A stretch of DNA of 64,000 nt from Jannaschia sp. S6380 (GTDB lineage: Bacteria > Pseudomonadota > Alphaproteobacteria > Rhodobacterales > Rhodobacteraceae). Within the stretch, counting starts at the first letter, position 1. Every line of letters starts with the position of its first letter. Below the pieces are notes generated by a model. That model made no database searches. It saw only the letters and a program-made list of their open reading frames with translations, and was not told the DNA's origin. The translations under genes were made by a program, and so were the position numbers. Below, piece by piece: positions 35,394 to 43,719 of the stretch. Location of the stretch: assembly GCF_023015695.1 (NCBI RefSeq), contig NZ_JALKAS010000001.1:2108001-2172000 (forward strand), written 5' to 3'.

Positions 35394-36697
35394 AATCCTT
35401 CCTCCCGGCTGATGAAGCGGAAGAACAACGCCGAGAACAGCAGAAGGCAGCCGAAGATCACGACCGCCACCGCGGCGCCCGCGCCGATGTTCGAGATGGC
35501 GAAGGCCTGTTCGTAGACGTTGACGGTAAGCGTGCGCGTGCCGGCATTGCCGCCGGTCAGCAGGAAGATGTCGTCGAACTTGTTGAACGTCCAGATGAAG
35601 CGCAGAAGGAACAGGACGGACAGGATGCCGAGAAGCTGTGGCAGCGACAGCCAGGCGAACTGCTGGAAGGGCGACGCGCCGTCCATGTCGGCCGCCTCGT
35701 ACATGTCGGCCGGGATCGACTGGATCCGGGCCAGGATGAAGAGGAACGACAGCGGGAAGTAGCGCCAGATCTCGAACACGGTGACCATGATGAGGGCCAG
35801 GGGACGTTCGCCGAAGAAGTTGATCGCGTCCTCGGTCATGCCCATCCGGATCAGGAGCGCGTTGGCGCTGCCCGAGAAGGGATCGAAGAGGATGATCCAG
35901 GCGAAGGCCACGGCGATGACGGGGGCCACGTAGGGAAACAGGTAGAGCCCGCGCAGGATGCCCTGCCCCCGGAACGACTTGTCGAGCAGGAGCGCGGCGA
36001 AGAGGCCCATGACGATCGCGCCGATCGTGCCCACGACGGTGTAGAAGAGCGTGGCGTAGAGCACGTCCCAGAATTCCGCGCCGTCGAAGACGCGGGCGAA
36101 GTTCTGCAGCGTGAAGGTCGCGTCGGTCAGCACCGAGGTGGCCTCGGCCGTGGTCGCGGGGGCAGTGTCCTGCACCCGCAGCGCCGGGTCGAAACCGGGG
36201 CCGGCGGTCACCGGAACCTCGATCCGTTCGCGCCATCCGCCGGGCACCTCGCCGAAGGTGCAGGTCAACCGGTTGTCGGCCATGGCACAGGGTTCGGGAA
36301 GCGAGCCCGGCGTCAGGCCAGGCGGGACGGCATCGGCGAACGAGACCCCCCGCAGCGGCCGGTCGGGCGAGGAGTTCCTGAGGCGGAAGCGCCAGGTCCC
36401 GGCGTCACCCGGGGCCTCCACGCGGCGCAGGTCCTCGCGCAGGACGAGCGCGGGCGGGCGCAGGTCCGAAAGCTGCACCGGTTTCACGCTGATCCAGAAG
36501 ATCGCCAGCAGCGGCAGGATCACGACCGCCGAGACGATCAGCACCGTCGGCATCAGCAGACCCCAGGCCAGCCGGGCCTCGCCGCGGGCGAGCGGGCCGC
36601 GTCCGCGGGGCGGACCCGCGACCGGCACATCGGCGGGCGTGCCCGAAACGGGCACGGGATCGGGCGCCGGGGCCTTGCTGGGGATCGGATCGGTCAT
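35390..36697 (-). CDS. Carbohydrate ABC transporter permease (AglF/MalF type) with periplasmic insert
   Basis: A 435-residue permease. After a Pro-rich cytoplasmic N-terminus comes TM1 (LLMPTVLIVSAVVILPLLAIFWISV), then a hydrophilic insert of about 110 residues with Ig-like strand character (WRFRLRNSSPDRPLRGVSF, CAMADNRLTCTFGEV), then the MalF-type core (YATLFYTVVGTIGAIVMGLFAALLL) and the EAA loop YEAADMDGASPFQQFAWLSLPQL. The insert sits where MalF has its periplasmic P2 domain that contacts the binding protein. ATG 36697 (MTDPIPSK) chosen over 36736. Confidence 0.9.
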   Translation of the reverse strand: MTDPIPSKAPAPDPVPVSGTPADVPVAGPPRGRGPLARGEARLAWGLLMPTVLIVSAVVILPLLAIFWISVKPVQLSDLRPPALVLREDLRRVEAPGDAGTWRFRLRNSSPDRPLRGVSFADAVPPGLTPGSLPEPCAMADNRLTCTFGEVPGGWRERIEVPVTAGPGFDPALRVQDTAPATTAEATSVLTDATFTLQNFARVFDGAEFWDVLYATLFYTVVGTIGAIVMGLFAALLLDKSFRGQGILRGLYLFPYVAPVIAVAFAWIILFDPFSGSANALLIRMGMTEDAINFFGERPLALIMVTVFEIWRYFPLSFLFILARIQSIPADMYEAADMDGASPFQQFAWLSLPQLLGILSVLFLLRFIWTFNKFDDIFLLTGGNAGTRTLTVNVYEQAFAISNIGAGAAVAVVIFGCLLLFSALFFRFISREEGL

Positions 36698-36740
36698 GGC
36701 ACCGGGCCGGAGGGCACGCGCGGCGCCCCCCGGCACCTCC

Positions 36741-38087
36741 TCACTCGACGGCGGCGATCGCGTCGTTGAGCGCGGCGACGGCGGCCTCGCCCTCGATCTC
36801 GCCGTCGATGTACTGGCGCACGACGCGGTTGATCGCCTGGCTGTTGATGATCCGCGAGGCGGTGGCGAGTTGCCCCTCCTCGACGCCCCAGCGCTGCGCC
36901 ACGTCGAGCCCGGCGACGATGTCCTCGATCACGGCGGGGTCATAGAGTTCGCCCAGCGGCGCGCGCCGGTCGACGCCCACGTCGAGCGTGGCCCAGAGGT
37001 CGGTGAAGGCGGTCGGATCCTCGGCGGTGCCGCGCCGCACCGGGAACTTGCCCTCGGGCGCGATGGAGAGCGTGGCCTCGTAGCCTTCGGACATGGAGTA
37101 TTCGACGAACTCCATCGCCGCCTCGGTCGCCGCGTCGGCGGTGATGCCGAAATAGCGGATGTCCCCCCAGGCCGCGCCGTCGGGGTTCGAGGGGCCGGCG
37201 AAATTGGTCACGATCCCGGTGCGCGACGCCAGCTCGGACGAGGTCGGGTCGTCGGTGATCGTGGGCGGGGTGCTGTCGCGCAGGCCGGCCAACTCGTCGA
37301 GGATGAAGGGGGACCAGATGATCATGGCCGCGTTGCCGGAAAAGTAGAGCGTGCGCGACTGGTCCCAGTAGAGCTCGCCCTCGGGCGAGGCGTCGGCGAT
37401 GGCCTTGTAGAAATCGAGGACCTCGAGCGTCGGCGCCACCTCCAGTTCCGCCACGCCGTCGTCGTCCACGACGCTGACGCCGTTGGCCAGGAACACGTGC
37501 TCCAGCACCTGGCTCATGAAGTTCTCGTCGACCTTGGTGGCGGCCACGAAGCCGTACATTTCGGGCGGATTGTGCAGCGTCTCGATCGCGGCGAGGACGT
37601 CGGCATAGCTGTCCGGCGCCTTCAGCCCGGCCTCTTCGAACAGGTCCTTGCGATAGACGATCATCTGCGTCCAGCCATCCACCGGAACCGAGGCATAGCC
37701 CCCGTCGACGGCCGCCAGCGAAAGCGCGCCCTGGCTGAACGTCTCGGCGCCCAGATTTTCGACCGCGTCGGTCGCGGCGTCCGTATCGAGGATGCCGGCC
37801 TCGGCCCAGGGCAGCGCGTATTGCAGCGGGTGATAGATCACGTCCGGCAGGTCACCGGCGGCGAAGGCCGCGGTGGCGCGGGTGCCGAGGTCGGATTCGG
37901 TGACGGGGATCACCTCGACGGTGTGACCCGTGGCCTCGGCGAAGGCGGCGGCCATCTCCTCCTGCAGGGCCAGGCGTTCGGGCTGCTCCTCGGTGGTCCA
38001 GAAGCGCAGCGTCTCGCCATGGGCATCGGCCAGCGCCGCCCCCGTGCAGAGGGCCAGCGCGGTACCGGCGAAAAGAATGGATCTCAT
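36741..38087 (-). CDS. Carbohydrate ABC transporter substrate-binding protein (AglE/MalE type)
   Basis: A 448-residue periplasmic protein with signal peptide (MRSILFAGTALALCTGAALA) and the SBP_bac_1 fold: TLRFWTTEEQPERLALQEEMAAAFAEATGHTVEVIPV, FAAGDLPDVIYHP, VPVDGWTQMIVYRKDLFEEAGL and AMIIWSPFILDEL. AGGAACG ahead of ATG 38087 is the ribosome site. The start overlaps the LacI stop, so regulator and transporter are one transcript. Ligand probably a glycoside or sugar derivative. Confidence 0.92.
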   Translation of the reverse strand: MRSILFAGTALALCTGAALADAHGETLRFWTTEEQPERLALQEEMAAAFAEATGHTVEVIPVTESDLGTRATAAFAAGDLPDVIYHPLQYALPWAEAGILDTDAATDAVENLGAETFSQGALSLAAVDGGYASVPVDGWTQMIVYRKDLFEEAGLKAPDSYADVLAAIETLHNPPEMYGFVAATKVDENFMSQVLEHVFLANGVSVVDDDGVAELEVAPTLEVLDFYKAIADASPEGELYWDQSRTLYFSGNAAMIIWSPFILDELAGLRDSTPPTITDDPTSSELASRTGIVTNFAGPSNPDGAAWGDIRYFGITADAATEAAMEFVEYSMSEGYEATLSIAPEGKFPVRRGTAEDPTAFTDLWATLDVGVDRRAPLGELYDPAVIEDIVAGLDVAQRWGVEEGQLATASRIINSQAINRVVRQYIDGEIEGEAAVAALNDAIAAVE

Positions 38088-39205
38088 GAGTCGTTCCTCC
38101 CAGTGGACTCGGGTGATTCCGCCGCAGCTGCGCCGCGGTCGGCATTCGGCGACGCGCCTGCCCCGCACGAGGCCGAGCCCCGATCGAGGAAGGTCGCGGG
38201 CATCGTCTCGCGCAGCGTCTCGGGCGGCTCGCCCCGGACACGGCGGATCAGCAGGTCGGCGAGCCGGGCGCCCGCGCGGTGCCAGTCGACCGCCCAGGTG
38301 GCCAGGGGCGGTTCGGCATGCAGCCCCTCGGGGTCGCCATCATAGCCCAGGACGGCCAGGTCGCGGCCGATGACCAGGCCACGGTCGCGGGCCGCCCGCC
38401 AGGCGCCCAATGCCGCGCGGTCGAGCGCGTAGACCAGCGCCGTGGGCGGCGTGGCCGCGTCCAGAAGCGATCCGGCCGCCGCCGCGCCGTCGGCCCGATC
38501 GAGCGCGCCGCGACGGATCATCGCCTCGGGCAGGTCCAGACCGGCACTGCGCATCCCGTCACGCAATCCTTCCTCGCGCAGTGCCGAATAGGTGTAGTCG
38601 GGATGCCCGCCGACATAGGCGATGCGCCGGTGGCCGCGTCGGGCCAGCAGGATCGCGGCCGCGCGCATGGCCGCGGCGCCGTCGACGTCGAACCAGGCGC
38701 ATCCGTCCGGGTCGCCATGACCGCCGAACAGCACGAAGGGCGTGTCGACGGCGCGCAGCATCGCCACCCGCGGATCGTCCCGCCGGGTGCGGGGGAGCAC
38801 GAAGCCGTCGACCTTCCGTTCGTCGAGGAGCCGGCGGTAGGTGTCCAGGGACGCGCCGAGCGGGGCCGTAGCGACCGTCAGCGTCCAGGCCTCCGCCGCG
38901 GCGCCCTGCGACAGGCCGGCAAGGAAATCGGTCAGAAAAGGACGGTGGGCGTCGTGCTCCTCGGTCTCCAGCACGAGCCCGATGGCGCGGCATCGCCCGG
39001 TGCGAATCGCCTGCGCGGTGCCCAGCGGCACGTATCCCATACGTTGAGCCACGCGGCGGACGCGTGCGCGGGTCCCGTCGGCGATGTCCGGATGGCCGTT
39101 CAGCGCGCGGCTGACGGTGCCCTTGGTGATGCCGATCTCGGCGGCGACATCGGCGATCCGGACGCGCCGGGGGCGACTTGGGGTGATGTCGAGGCGACCC
39201 TGCAT
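38084..39205 (-). CDS. LacI-family transcriptional regulator of the GH63/ABC operon
   Basis: A 373-residue repressor. HTH: VRIADVAAEIGITKGTVSRALNGHPDIADGTRARVRRVAQRMGYVP; then the sugar-binding periplasmic-like core (IGLVLETEEHD, VDGFVLPRTRRDD, RRGHRRIAYVGG, YALDRAALGAWRAARD, LAVLGYDGD). A short Ala/Ser-rich tail follows. It heads the operon and has two overlapping palindromes 12-30 bases upstream, so autorepression relieved by the transported sugar is likely. Confidence 0.92.
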   Translation of the reverse strand: MQGRLDITPSRPRRVRIADVAAEIGITKGTVSRALNGHPDIADGTRARVRRVAQRMGYVPLGTAQAIRTGRCRAIGLVLETEEHDAHRPFLTDFLAGLSQGAAAEAWTLTVATAPLGASLDTYRRLLDERKVDGFVLPRTRRDDPRVAMLRAVDTPFVLFGGHGDPDGCAWFDVDGAAAMRAAAILLARRGHRRIAYVGGHPDYTYSALREEGLRDGMRSAGLDLPEAMIRRGALDRADGAAAAGSLLDAATPPTALVYALDRAALGAWRAARDRGLVIGRDLAVLGYDGDPEGLHAEPPLATWAVDWHRAGARLADLLIRRVRGEPPETLRETMPATFLDRGSASCGAGASPNADRGAAAAESPESTGRNDS

Positions 39206-39216
39206 GCGGAATGCTA

Positions 39217-39235
39217 GGTTTCAGAAACCGGTTTC
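39217..39235 (-). promoter_or_regulatory. Overlapping palindromes, candidate LacI operator
   Basis: GGTTTCAGAAACC (39217-39229) and GAAACCGGTTTC (39224-39235) are perfect palindromes sharing the central GAAACC, giving three alternating half-sites. The second has the central CG typical of LacI/GalR operators. The site lies 12-30 bases ahead of the LacI start; a possible -35 (TTGCCG on the minus strand, 39241-39236) abuts it. Confidence 0.75.
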
Positions 39236-39340
39236 GGCAACTGTTTTTCGGTCGGGTCCGGTCCATCGGGATTCGGCTCCAGCGACCGCGTCGTTCGGAT
39301 GGGTCCGCCCGCCGTGTTCGGCAGGCGATGCACGACGTCA

Positions 39341-40240
39341 CTAGATCGACCATTCCGGGCGGACGTTCGGCATCGCGGTCTGGATGTAGCCGGGGGTGAA
39401 GCGCATGAATTCGCGGACCAAGGGGCGGGCGTGGCTTTCGGGCGCGGCGACGATCCAGAACGGGACGGCGAGGTCGGGTTCGGTGAAACAGAACGTCAGT
39501 TCGGGTTCGAGGTCGCCGATGCCGCGGGGCAACAGGCCGATGGCATCGCCCATGCGCAACAAGCCCACCATGCCCGCCGGCTCGTCCGGGCGGACGATGC
39601 CGCCCGCCGGGGTGACACGGGTCTGAAGGGTGCGGATCGGTTCGATCTCGGCGGTGCGGTCGGAATAGCCGGCATAGCGGTGGCCGGCGAGGTCCGTCGA
39701 GTTCGCGGGGGTGCCGTGCCGGCTGAGGTAGTCGTCGGTCGCGTAGAGGCCCCAGGGATGGGTGAAGAGCTTGCGCGCGATCAGGGTGTCGCCTTGCAGG
39801 GTCACGCCGGGGCGGAAGGCGACGTCGACCTCGCCCTCCTCCAGCGAAAGGGTACGGTTCGACGTGTCGAGATCGAAGCGCGCCTCGGGGACGCGGTCCT
39901 GGAAGGCGCGGATCAGGGGCACGAGATAGGGCGTGACCGTCGTGTTCGCCGTCAGCCGGATGGTTCCCGAAAGACCGCGGGCCAAGACACCCGCCTGGCG
40001 GGCGAGGGCGTCGGCCGTGTCCTGCATCGCCTGCGCCGAGGGACGGAGGTCGAGCGCGGCCGGCGTCGGGATCGCGCCGCGCGCGCCGAAGTCGAAGAGG
40101 TGCAGACCGAGCGCGGTCTCCAACCGGGCGATGCGGCGACTGACGGTGGTCTGGTTGGTCGCAAGCTCGCGCGCGGCGGCGGCGGCGGAACCGTGGCGCA
40201 GTACGGCGAGGAAGGTGCGGATGTCGGACCATTCGTACAT
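39341..40240 (-). CDS. LysR-family transcriptional regulator
   Basis: A 299-residue regulator from ATG 40240. The N-terminal HTH is YEWSDIRTFLAVLRHGSAAAAARELATNQTTVSRRIARLETALGLHLF; the LysR substrate domain follows (GTIRLTANTTVTPYLVPLIRAFQDRVP, EVDVAFRPG). Effector unknown. Divergent from a tiny secreted-peptide gene with 123 bases between, the usual position for a LysR target; also directly upstream of, but separate from, the LacI operon. Confidence 0.9.
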   Translation of the reverse strand: MYEWSDIRTFLAVLRHGSAAAAARELATNQTTVSRRIARLETALGLHLFDFGARGAIPTPAALDLRPSAQAMQDTADALARQAGVLARGLSGTIRLTANTTVTPYLVPLIRAFQDRVPEARFDLDTSNRTLSLEEGEVDVAFRPGVTLQGDTLIARKLFTHPWGLYATDDYLSRHGTPANSTDLAGHRYAGYSDRTAEIEPIRTLQTRVTPAGGIVRPDEPAGMVGLLRMGDAIGLLPRGIGDLEPELTFCFTEPDLAVPFWIVAAPESHARPLVREFMRFTPGYIQTAMPNVRPEWSI

Positions 40241-40363
40241 GGCGTTCCCCCGGGGGCTGCGAAAACGCAGATCCGCTCCACAGGAAACACAATTCCCGCG
40301 GCGCCGCAATCGGCGTGCAATGGCGGTGTCCCGCACGGACGGGGCGTGAAGACGGAGAGCACC

Positions 40364-40522
40364 ATGAAACGCTTGATCCTGGCCGCCCTGGCAGCGGCGA
40401 CCCTGGGCGCAGGCCCAACCCTTGCAATGACCGGACCGCCCGCGGGGATGATCCTGCCGTCGCTGGACTTCCCCGAGCCGCCCACGCCCGACACGACGCG
40501 GGACGCCACCGGCACGGACTGA
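40364..40522 (+). CDS. Small secreted hypothetical peptide
   Basis: A 52-residue frame with a GGAGAG ribosome site and a clear signal peptide (MKRLILAALAAATLGAGPTLA). The mature peptide would be about 31 residues, Pro/Thr/Asp-rich and acidic (LDFPEPPTPDTTRDATGTD), with no cysteine. No family recognised. Divergent from the LysR gene, so possibly its target. Confidence 0.55.
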   Translation: MKRLILAALAAATLGAGPTLAMTGPPAGMILPSLDFPEPPTPDTTRDATGTD

Positions 40523-40533
40523 GGGGCGCGTCG

Positions 40534-40950
40534 CTAGAGCTTGAGGTGCCGGGCGCGCGCGCCGCGTTCGATCGCGGCGGCGTGCAGGGTGTCGATCTCG
40601 AACTCGTAGCGGATCTCGCGCAGCAGCCGCAGTTCGGTCTGGCGCAGCGCGCCGTCGGCGGCGGCCACGTCGCAGGCGAGCGCGTAGGCCGTCTCGTGGT
40701 GGGTGGCGGGCAGCGCGGTGCGGATCAGTCCGAAGATCGCGTCGAGCCCGTCCTCCTCCTCCAGCAGGTCGAAGACGGTCTGGGCGATTCCCTCCATCCG
40801 GTCCTCGTCGAAATCGGCGAAGATCGGCAGGTGGTTCACGATCGACTGGATGGTCAGCAGTTCGGACGTGCGGATGGTCGCGTCGGAGGCCGAGACGGTG
40901 ATCATCAGCGCGACGAGCGCGTCCTGCGCGGAAAAGGCGGTGTCGGTCAT
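40534..40950 (-). CDS. TerB-like (tellurite resistance) family protein
   Basis: A 138-residue acidic helical protein. ALMITVSASDATIRTSELLTIQSIVNHLP and CDVAAADGALRQTELRLLREIRYEFEID repeat the D-G-x-x-x-x-x-E pattern of the TerB fold (DUF533/TerB family), which may bind divalent metal. ATG 40950 has a nearby GGAG. Divergent from lysK. Tellurite resistance itself is not implied. Confidence 0.8.
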   Translation of the reverse strand: MTDTAFSAQDALVALMITVSASDATIRTSELLTIQSIVNHLPIFADFDEDRMEGIAQTVFDLLEEEDGLDAIFGLIRTALPATHHETAYALACDVAAADGALRQTELRLLREIRYEFEIDTLHAAAIERGARARHLKL

Positions 40951-41034
40951 CTGGCGCTCCTTTGGGAGGGATTTATTGACGGGGCGGTGGGGCCGCAATA
41001 GGTGCGGTTCCGCTTCAACCCCGAGGACGTTCCC

Positions 41035-42606
41035 ATGACCAGCTTGCGCGACGCGGCGATGACATCGAAGGCCTGGCCGTTCGAGGAGGCGCGCAAGCTG
41101 TTAAAGCGTGTCGAGCGGCAGTCGAAGGACCATGTCCTGTTCGAGACGGGCTACGGTCCGTCCGGCCTGCCGCATATCGGCACCTTCGGCGAGGTGGCGC
41201 GTACGACGATGGTGCGCCGCGCGTTCGAGGTGATCAGCGACATTCCGACGCGGCTGATCTGCTTTTCCGACGATCTGGATGGGATGCGGAAGGTGCCCGA
41301 CAACGTGCCCGACCCGGCCGGCCTGCGCGCGCATCTGCAGAAGCCGCTGACATCCGTGCCCGACCCGTTCGGCACGCATGAGAGCTTCGGCCACCATAAC
41401 AACGCGATGCTGCGGCGGTTCCTGGACACGTTCGGGTTCGATTACGAGTTCGTATCGGCCACGGAGTTCTACGGCTCGGGGCGGTTCGACGACGTGCTGC
41501 TTCGCGCCGCAGCGCGGTATGACGATCTGATGGCGATCATGCTGAAGACGTTGCGCGAGGAGCGTCGGCAGACCTATTCGATCTTCCTGCCGATCCATCC
41601 GGAGACGGGGCGTGTCCTCTATGTGCCCATGAAGCATGTGGACGGGGCTGCGGGGACCGTGACCTTCGACGACGAGGACGGGCGCGAATGGACGCTGCCG
41701 GTGACGGGTGGCCAGGTGAAGCTGCAGTGGAAGCCCGATTTCGGGGCGCGCTGGGCCGCGCTGGGCGTCGATTTCGAGATGTACGGCAAGGACCACGCCG
41801 CCAACACGCCGGTCTATGGCGGCATCTGTCGGGCACTGGGCGGGGTGCCGCCGGAGAACTTCACATATGAGCTGTTTTTGGATGCCGACGGGCACAAGAT
41901 CTCGAAGTCGTCGGGCAACGGGCTGTCGATCGACGAGTGGCTGACCTACGCGGCGACCGAGTCGCTGTCGTACTTCATGTATCAGAAGCCGAAGACGGCG
42001 AAGCGGATGCATTTCGACGTGATCCCGAAGGCGGTGGACGAATATCACCAGCAGTTGCGCGCGTTCCACGCCGCGAACGATCCGGACCGACAGGCGGCGA
42101 ACCCGGTGTTCCACATCCATGGCGGCGACGTGCCGGTATCGGACATGGTGGTGCCCTTCTCGATGCTGCTGAACCTGGCGAGCGTGGCCGGGGCGGAAAG
42201 CAAGGATGCGTTATGGGGATTCATAAATCGTTATGCACCCGACGCGTCGCCCGAGGCGAACCCGCAGATGGATCGCGCCGCCGAGGGGGCGGTGCGCTAT
42301 TACAACGATTTCGTTAAGCCGGTTAAAATTTACCGATCACCGACCGAGGCCGAGCGCGAGGCCCTGGCCGAGCTGCGCGACCGTTTGCGCACCTGGAACG
42401 GGCCGGTGGATGACGAGGCGCTGCAGGGCGTGGTCTATGACGTCGGGCGGGCGCGGTTCGACCCGATGCGCGACTGGTTCAAGGCGCTCTACCAGGTGCT
42501 GCTGGGCGCCGATCAGGGGCCGCGCTTCGGCGGGTTCATCGCGCTTTACGGCGTGGCCGAGACGGCGGACCTGATCGACGCGGCGCTGGCGGGGGGGTTG
42601 GGCTAG
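41035..42606 (+). CDS. lysK: Class I lysyl-tRNA synthetase
   Basis: A 523-residue class I LysRS, the archaeal-type enzyme used by many alphaproteobacteria in place of class II LysS. HIGH-type motif [13 protein letters not shown] near residue 40 and KMSKS-type motif [10 protein letters not shown] near residue 290 are both present; [18 protein letters not shown] and WYGKD-like FEMYGKDHA are family blocks. ATG 41035 was chosen; an upstream ATG at 41002 would add 11 residues. Confidence 0.95.
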   Translation: MTSLRDAAMTSKAWPFEEARKLLKRVERQSKDHVLFETGYGPSGLPHIGTFGEVARTTMVRRAFEVISDIPTRLICFSDDLDGMRKVPDNVPDPAGLRAHLQKPLTSVPDPFGTHESFGHHNNAMLRRFLDTFGFDYEFVSATEFYGSGRFDDVLLRAAARYDDLMAIMLKTLREERRQTYSIFLPIHPETGRVLYVPMKHVDGAAGTVTFDDEDGREWTLPVTGGQVKLQWKPDFGARWAALGVDFEMYGKDHAANTPVYGGICRALGGVPPENFTYELFLDADGHKISKSSGNGLSIDEWLTYAATESLSYFMYQKPKTAKRMHFDVIPKAVDEYHQQLRAFHAANDPDRQAANPVFHIHGGDVPVSDMVVPFSMLLNLASVAGAESKDALWGFINRYAPDASPEANPQMDRAAEGAVRYYNDFVKPVKIYRSPTEAEREALAELRDRLRTWNGPVDDEALQGVVYDVGRARFDPMRDWFKALYQVLLGADQGPRFGGFIALYGVAETADLIDAALAGGLG

Positions 42607-42630
42607 GCCCCGCTTCCGCAAGGGGAGGCG

Positions 42631-43068
42631 ATGGAAGAGCGCGAGGTCACGTATCACGTCCTGACGGCGAAGAACGCGCCGACGCTGCGAGGGGCGGACG
42701 TGTTCGACAAGGCTGTCGACCCGGACATGCTGTCGGCATTCGTGTCGGATACGGGGCATGAGATGATCTTCGCCGCGACCGGAGCGGACGTCATCGGCTT
42801 CGCCTCGGGCAACGTGCTGCTGCACCCCGACAAGCCGCCCGCCTTCTTCGTGAGCGAGGTCGGGGTCGAAGCGGCGTGGCGCCGGCAGGGCATCGCAACC
42901 GCGTTGGTGGATCGTTTGATCCGCCTGGCGCGGGATCGCGGATGCAGGGGGATCTGGCTGGCGACGGAGACCGACAACGTGGCGGCACGCGCGCTCTATC
43001 GCCGCCTGGCCGCGCGGGAGACGGGTGCGGTGGTCGTCTATGATTGGGACGGCGCGATGGACGAATGA
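42631..43068 (+). CDS. GNAT-family N-acetyltransferase
   Basis: A 145-residue acetyltransferase. The acetyl-CoA site is VGVEAAWRRQGIATALVDRLIRLARDRGCRGIWLAT and the C-terminal strand region TDNVAARALYRRLAARE. It resembles AAC(3)-I-like GNAT proteins, but the substrate cannot be told. Good AGGGGAGG ribosome site; probably cotranscribed with lysK, 24 bases upstream. Confidence 0.85.
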   Translation: MEEREVTYHVLTAKNAPTLRGADVFDKAVDPDMLSAFVSDTGHEMIFAATGADVIGFASGNVLLHPDKPPAFFVSEVGVEAAWRRQGIATALVDRLIRLARDRGCRGIWLATETDNVAARALYRRLAARETGAVVVYDWDGAMDE

Positions 43069-43153
43069 GGGGCCGGACCGCCGTGACATGAAACTCTGCC
43101 GCGATTGATCCGTGACTGCGGGGCACTAGGGTTTGAACGCAGGAGGGTGCGAC

Positions 43154-43546
43154 ATGAAGGTTCTGGCGACGGTGATGGTTCTGGCGGCCTCGGCCGTGCA
43201 GGCGGACGAGGGTGCGATCCGCGGCGTGATCGGCGACCAGATCGAGGCGTTCAAGGCCGATGATTTCGACACCGCCTTCACATACGCGGCACCGAATATC
43301 CGCGGGATGTTCGGCACGTCCGAGAATTTCGGCACGATGGTGCGGCGGGGCTATCCGATGGTCTGGCAGCCCGGATCGGTCGAATATCTGGGTGCGCGCG
43401 ACAACGGCGCGACCTGGCGGCAGGAGATCCTGATCACCGACGGCGCGGGGCGCTTGCACAAGCTGGCCTATCTGATGGTCGAGACACCCGACGGCTGGAA
43501 GATCGCCGGCGTGCAGATCCTGGCCGCGCCGGAGGTGGGCGCCTGA
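43154..43546 (+). CDS. DUF4864 secreted protein
   Basis: A 130-residue protein with a short signal peptide (MKVLATVMVLAASAVQA) and a mature domain of NTF2-like character (IRGVIGDQIEAFKADDFDTAFTYAAPNIRGMFG, FGTMVRRGYPMVW, WRQEILITDGAG, GWKIAGVQIL), matching DUF4864. Function unknown, presumably periplasmic. The ATG at 43154 follows AGGAGGG. Confidence 0.82.
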   Translation: MKVLATVMVLAASAVQADEGAIRGVIGDQIEAFKADDFDTAFTYAAPNIRGMFGTSENFGTMVRRGYPMVWQPGSVEYLGARDNGATWRQEILITDGAGRLHKLAYLMVETPDGWKIAGVQILAAPEVGA

Positions 43547-43648
43547 GCCGCACCGGTCGCACGGGCCGGAACTTAACCATCCGTTAACCGCTCGGGCCGA
43601 GTTTTCCCGACATGACGCCGGACCAGCCCGGCGCCGGCAACACATTCG

Positions 43649-43690
43649 AGGACCGTTCGGGCGCCGAGGCGCCGGGGCGGTCCTTTCTCG
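43649..43690 (+). terminator. Hairpin with T-rich tail upstream of the beta-helix gene
   Basis: AGGACCG (43649-43655) pairs with CGGTCCT (43678-43684); the interior can extend the stem through GGCGCC-type pairing, and TTTCTCGTTTCT follows. It lies 30 bases ahead of the beta-helix start and may end the DUF4864 transcript or act as an attenuator. Confidence 0.55.
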
Positions 43691-43719
43691 TTTCTGCGGA
43701 ACTTCGGAAGGGCACGGAT

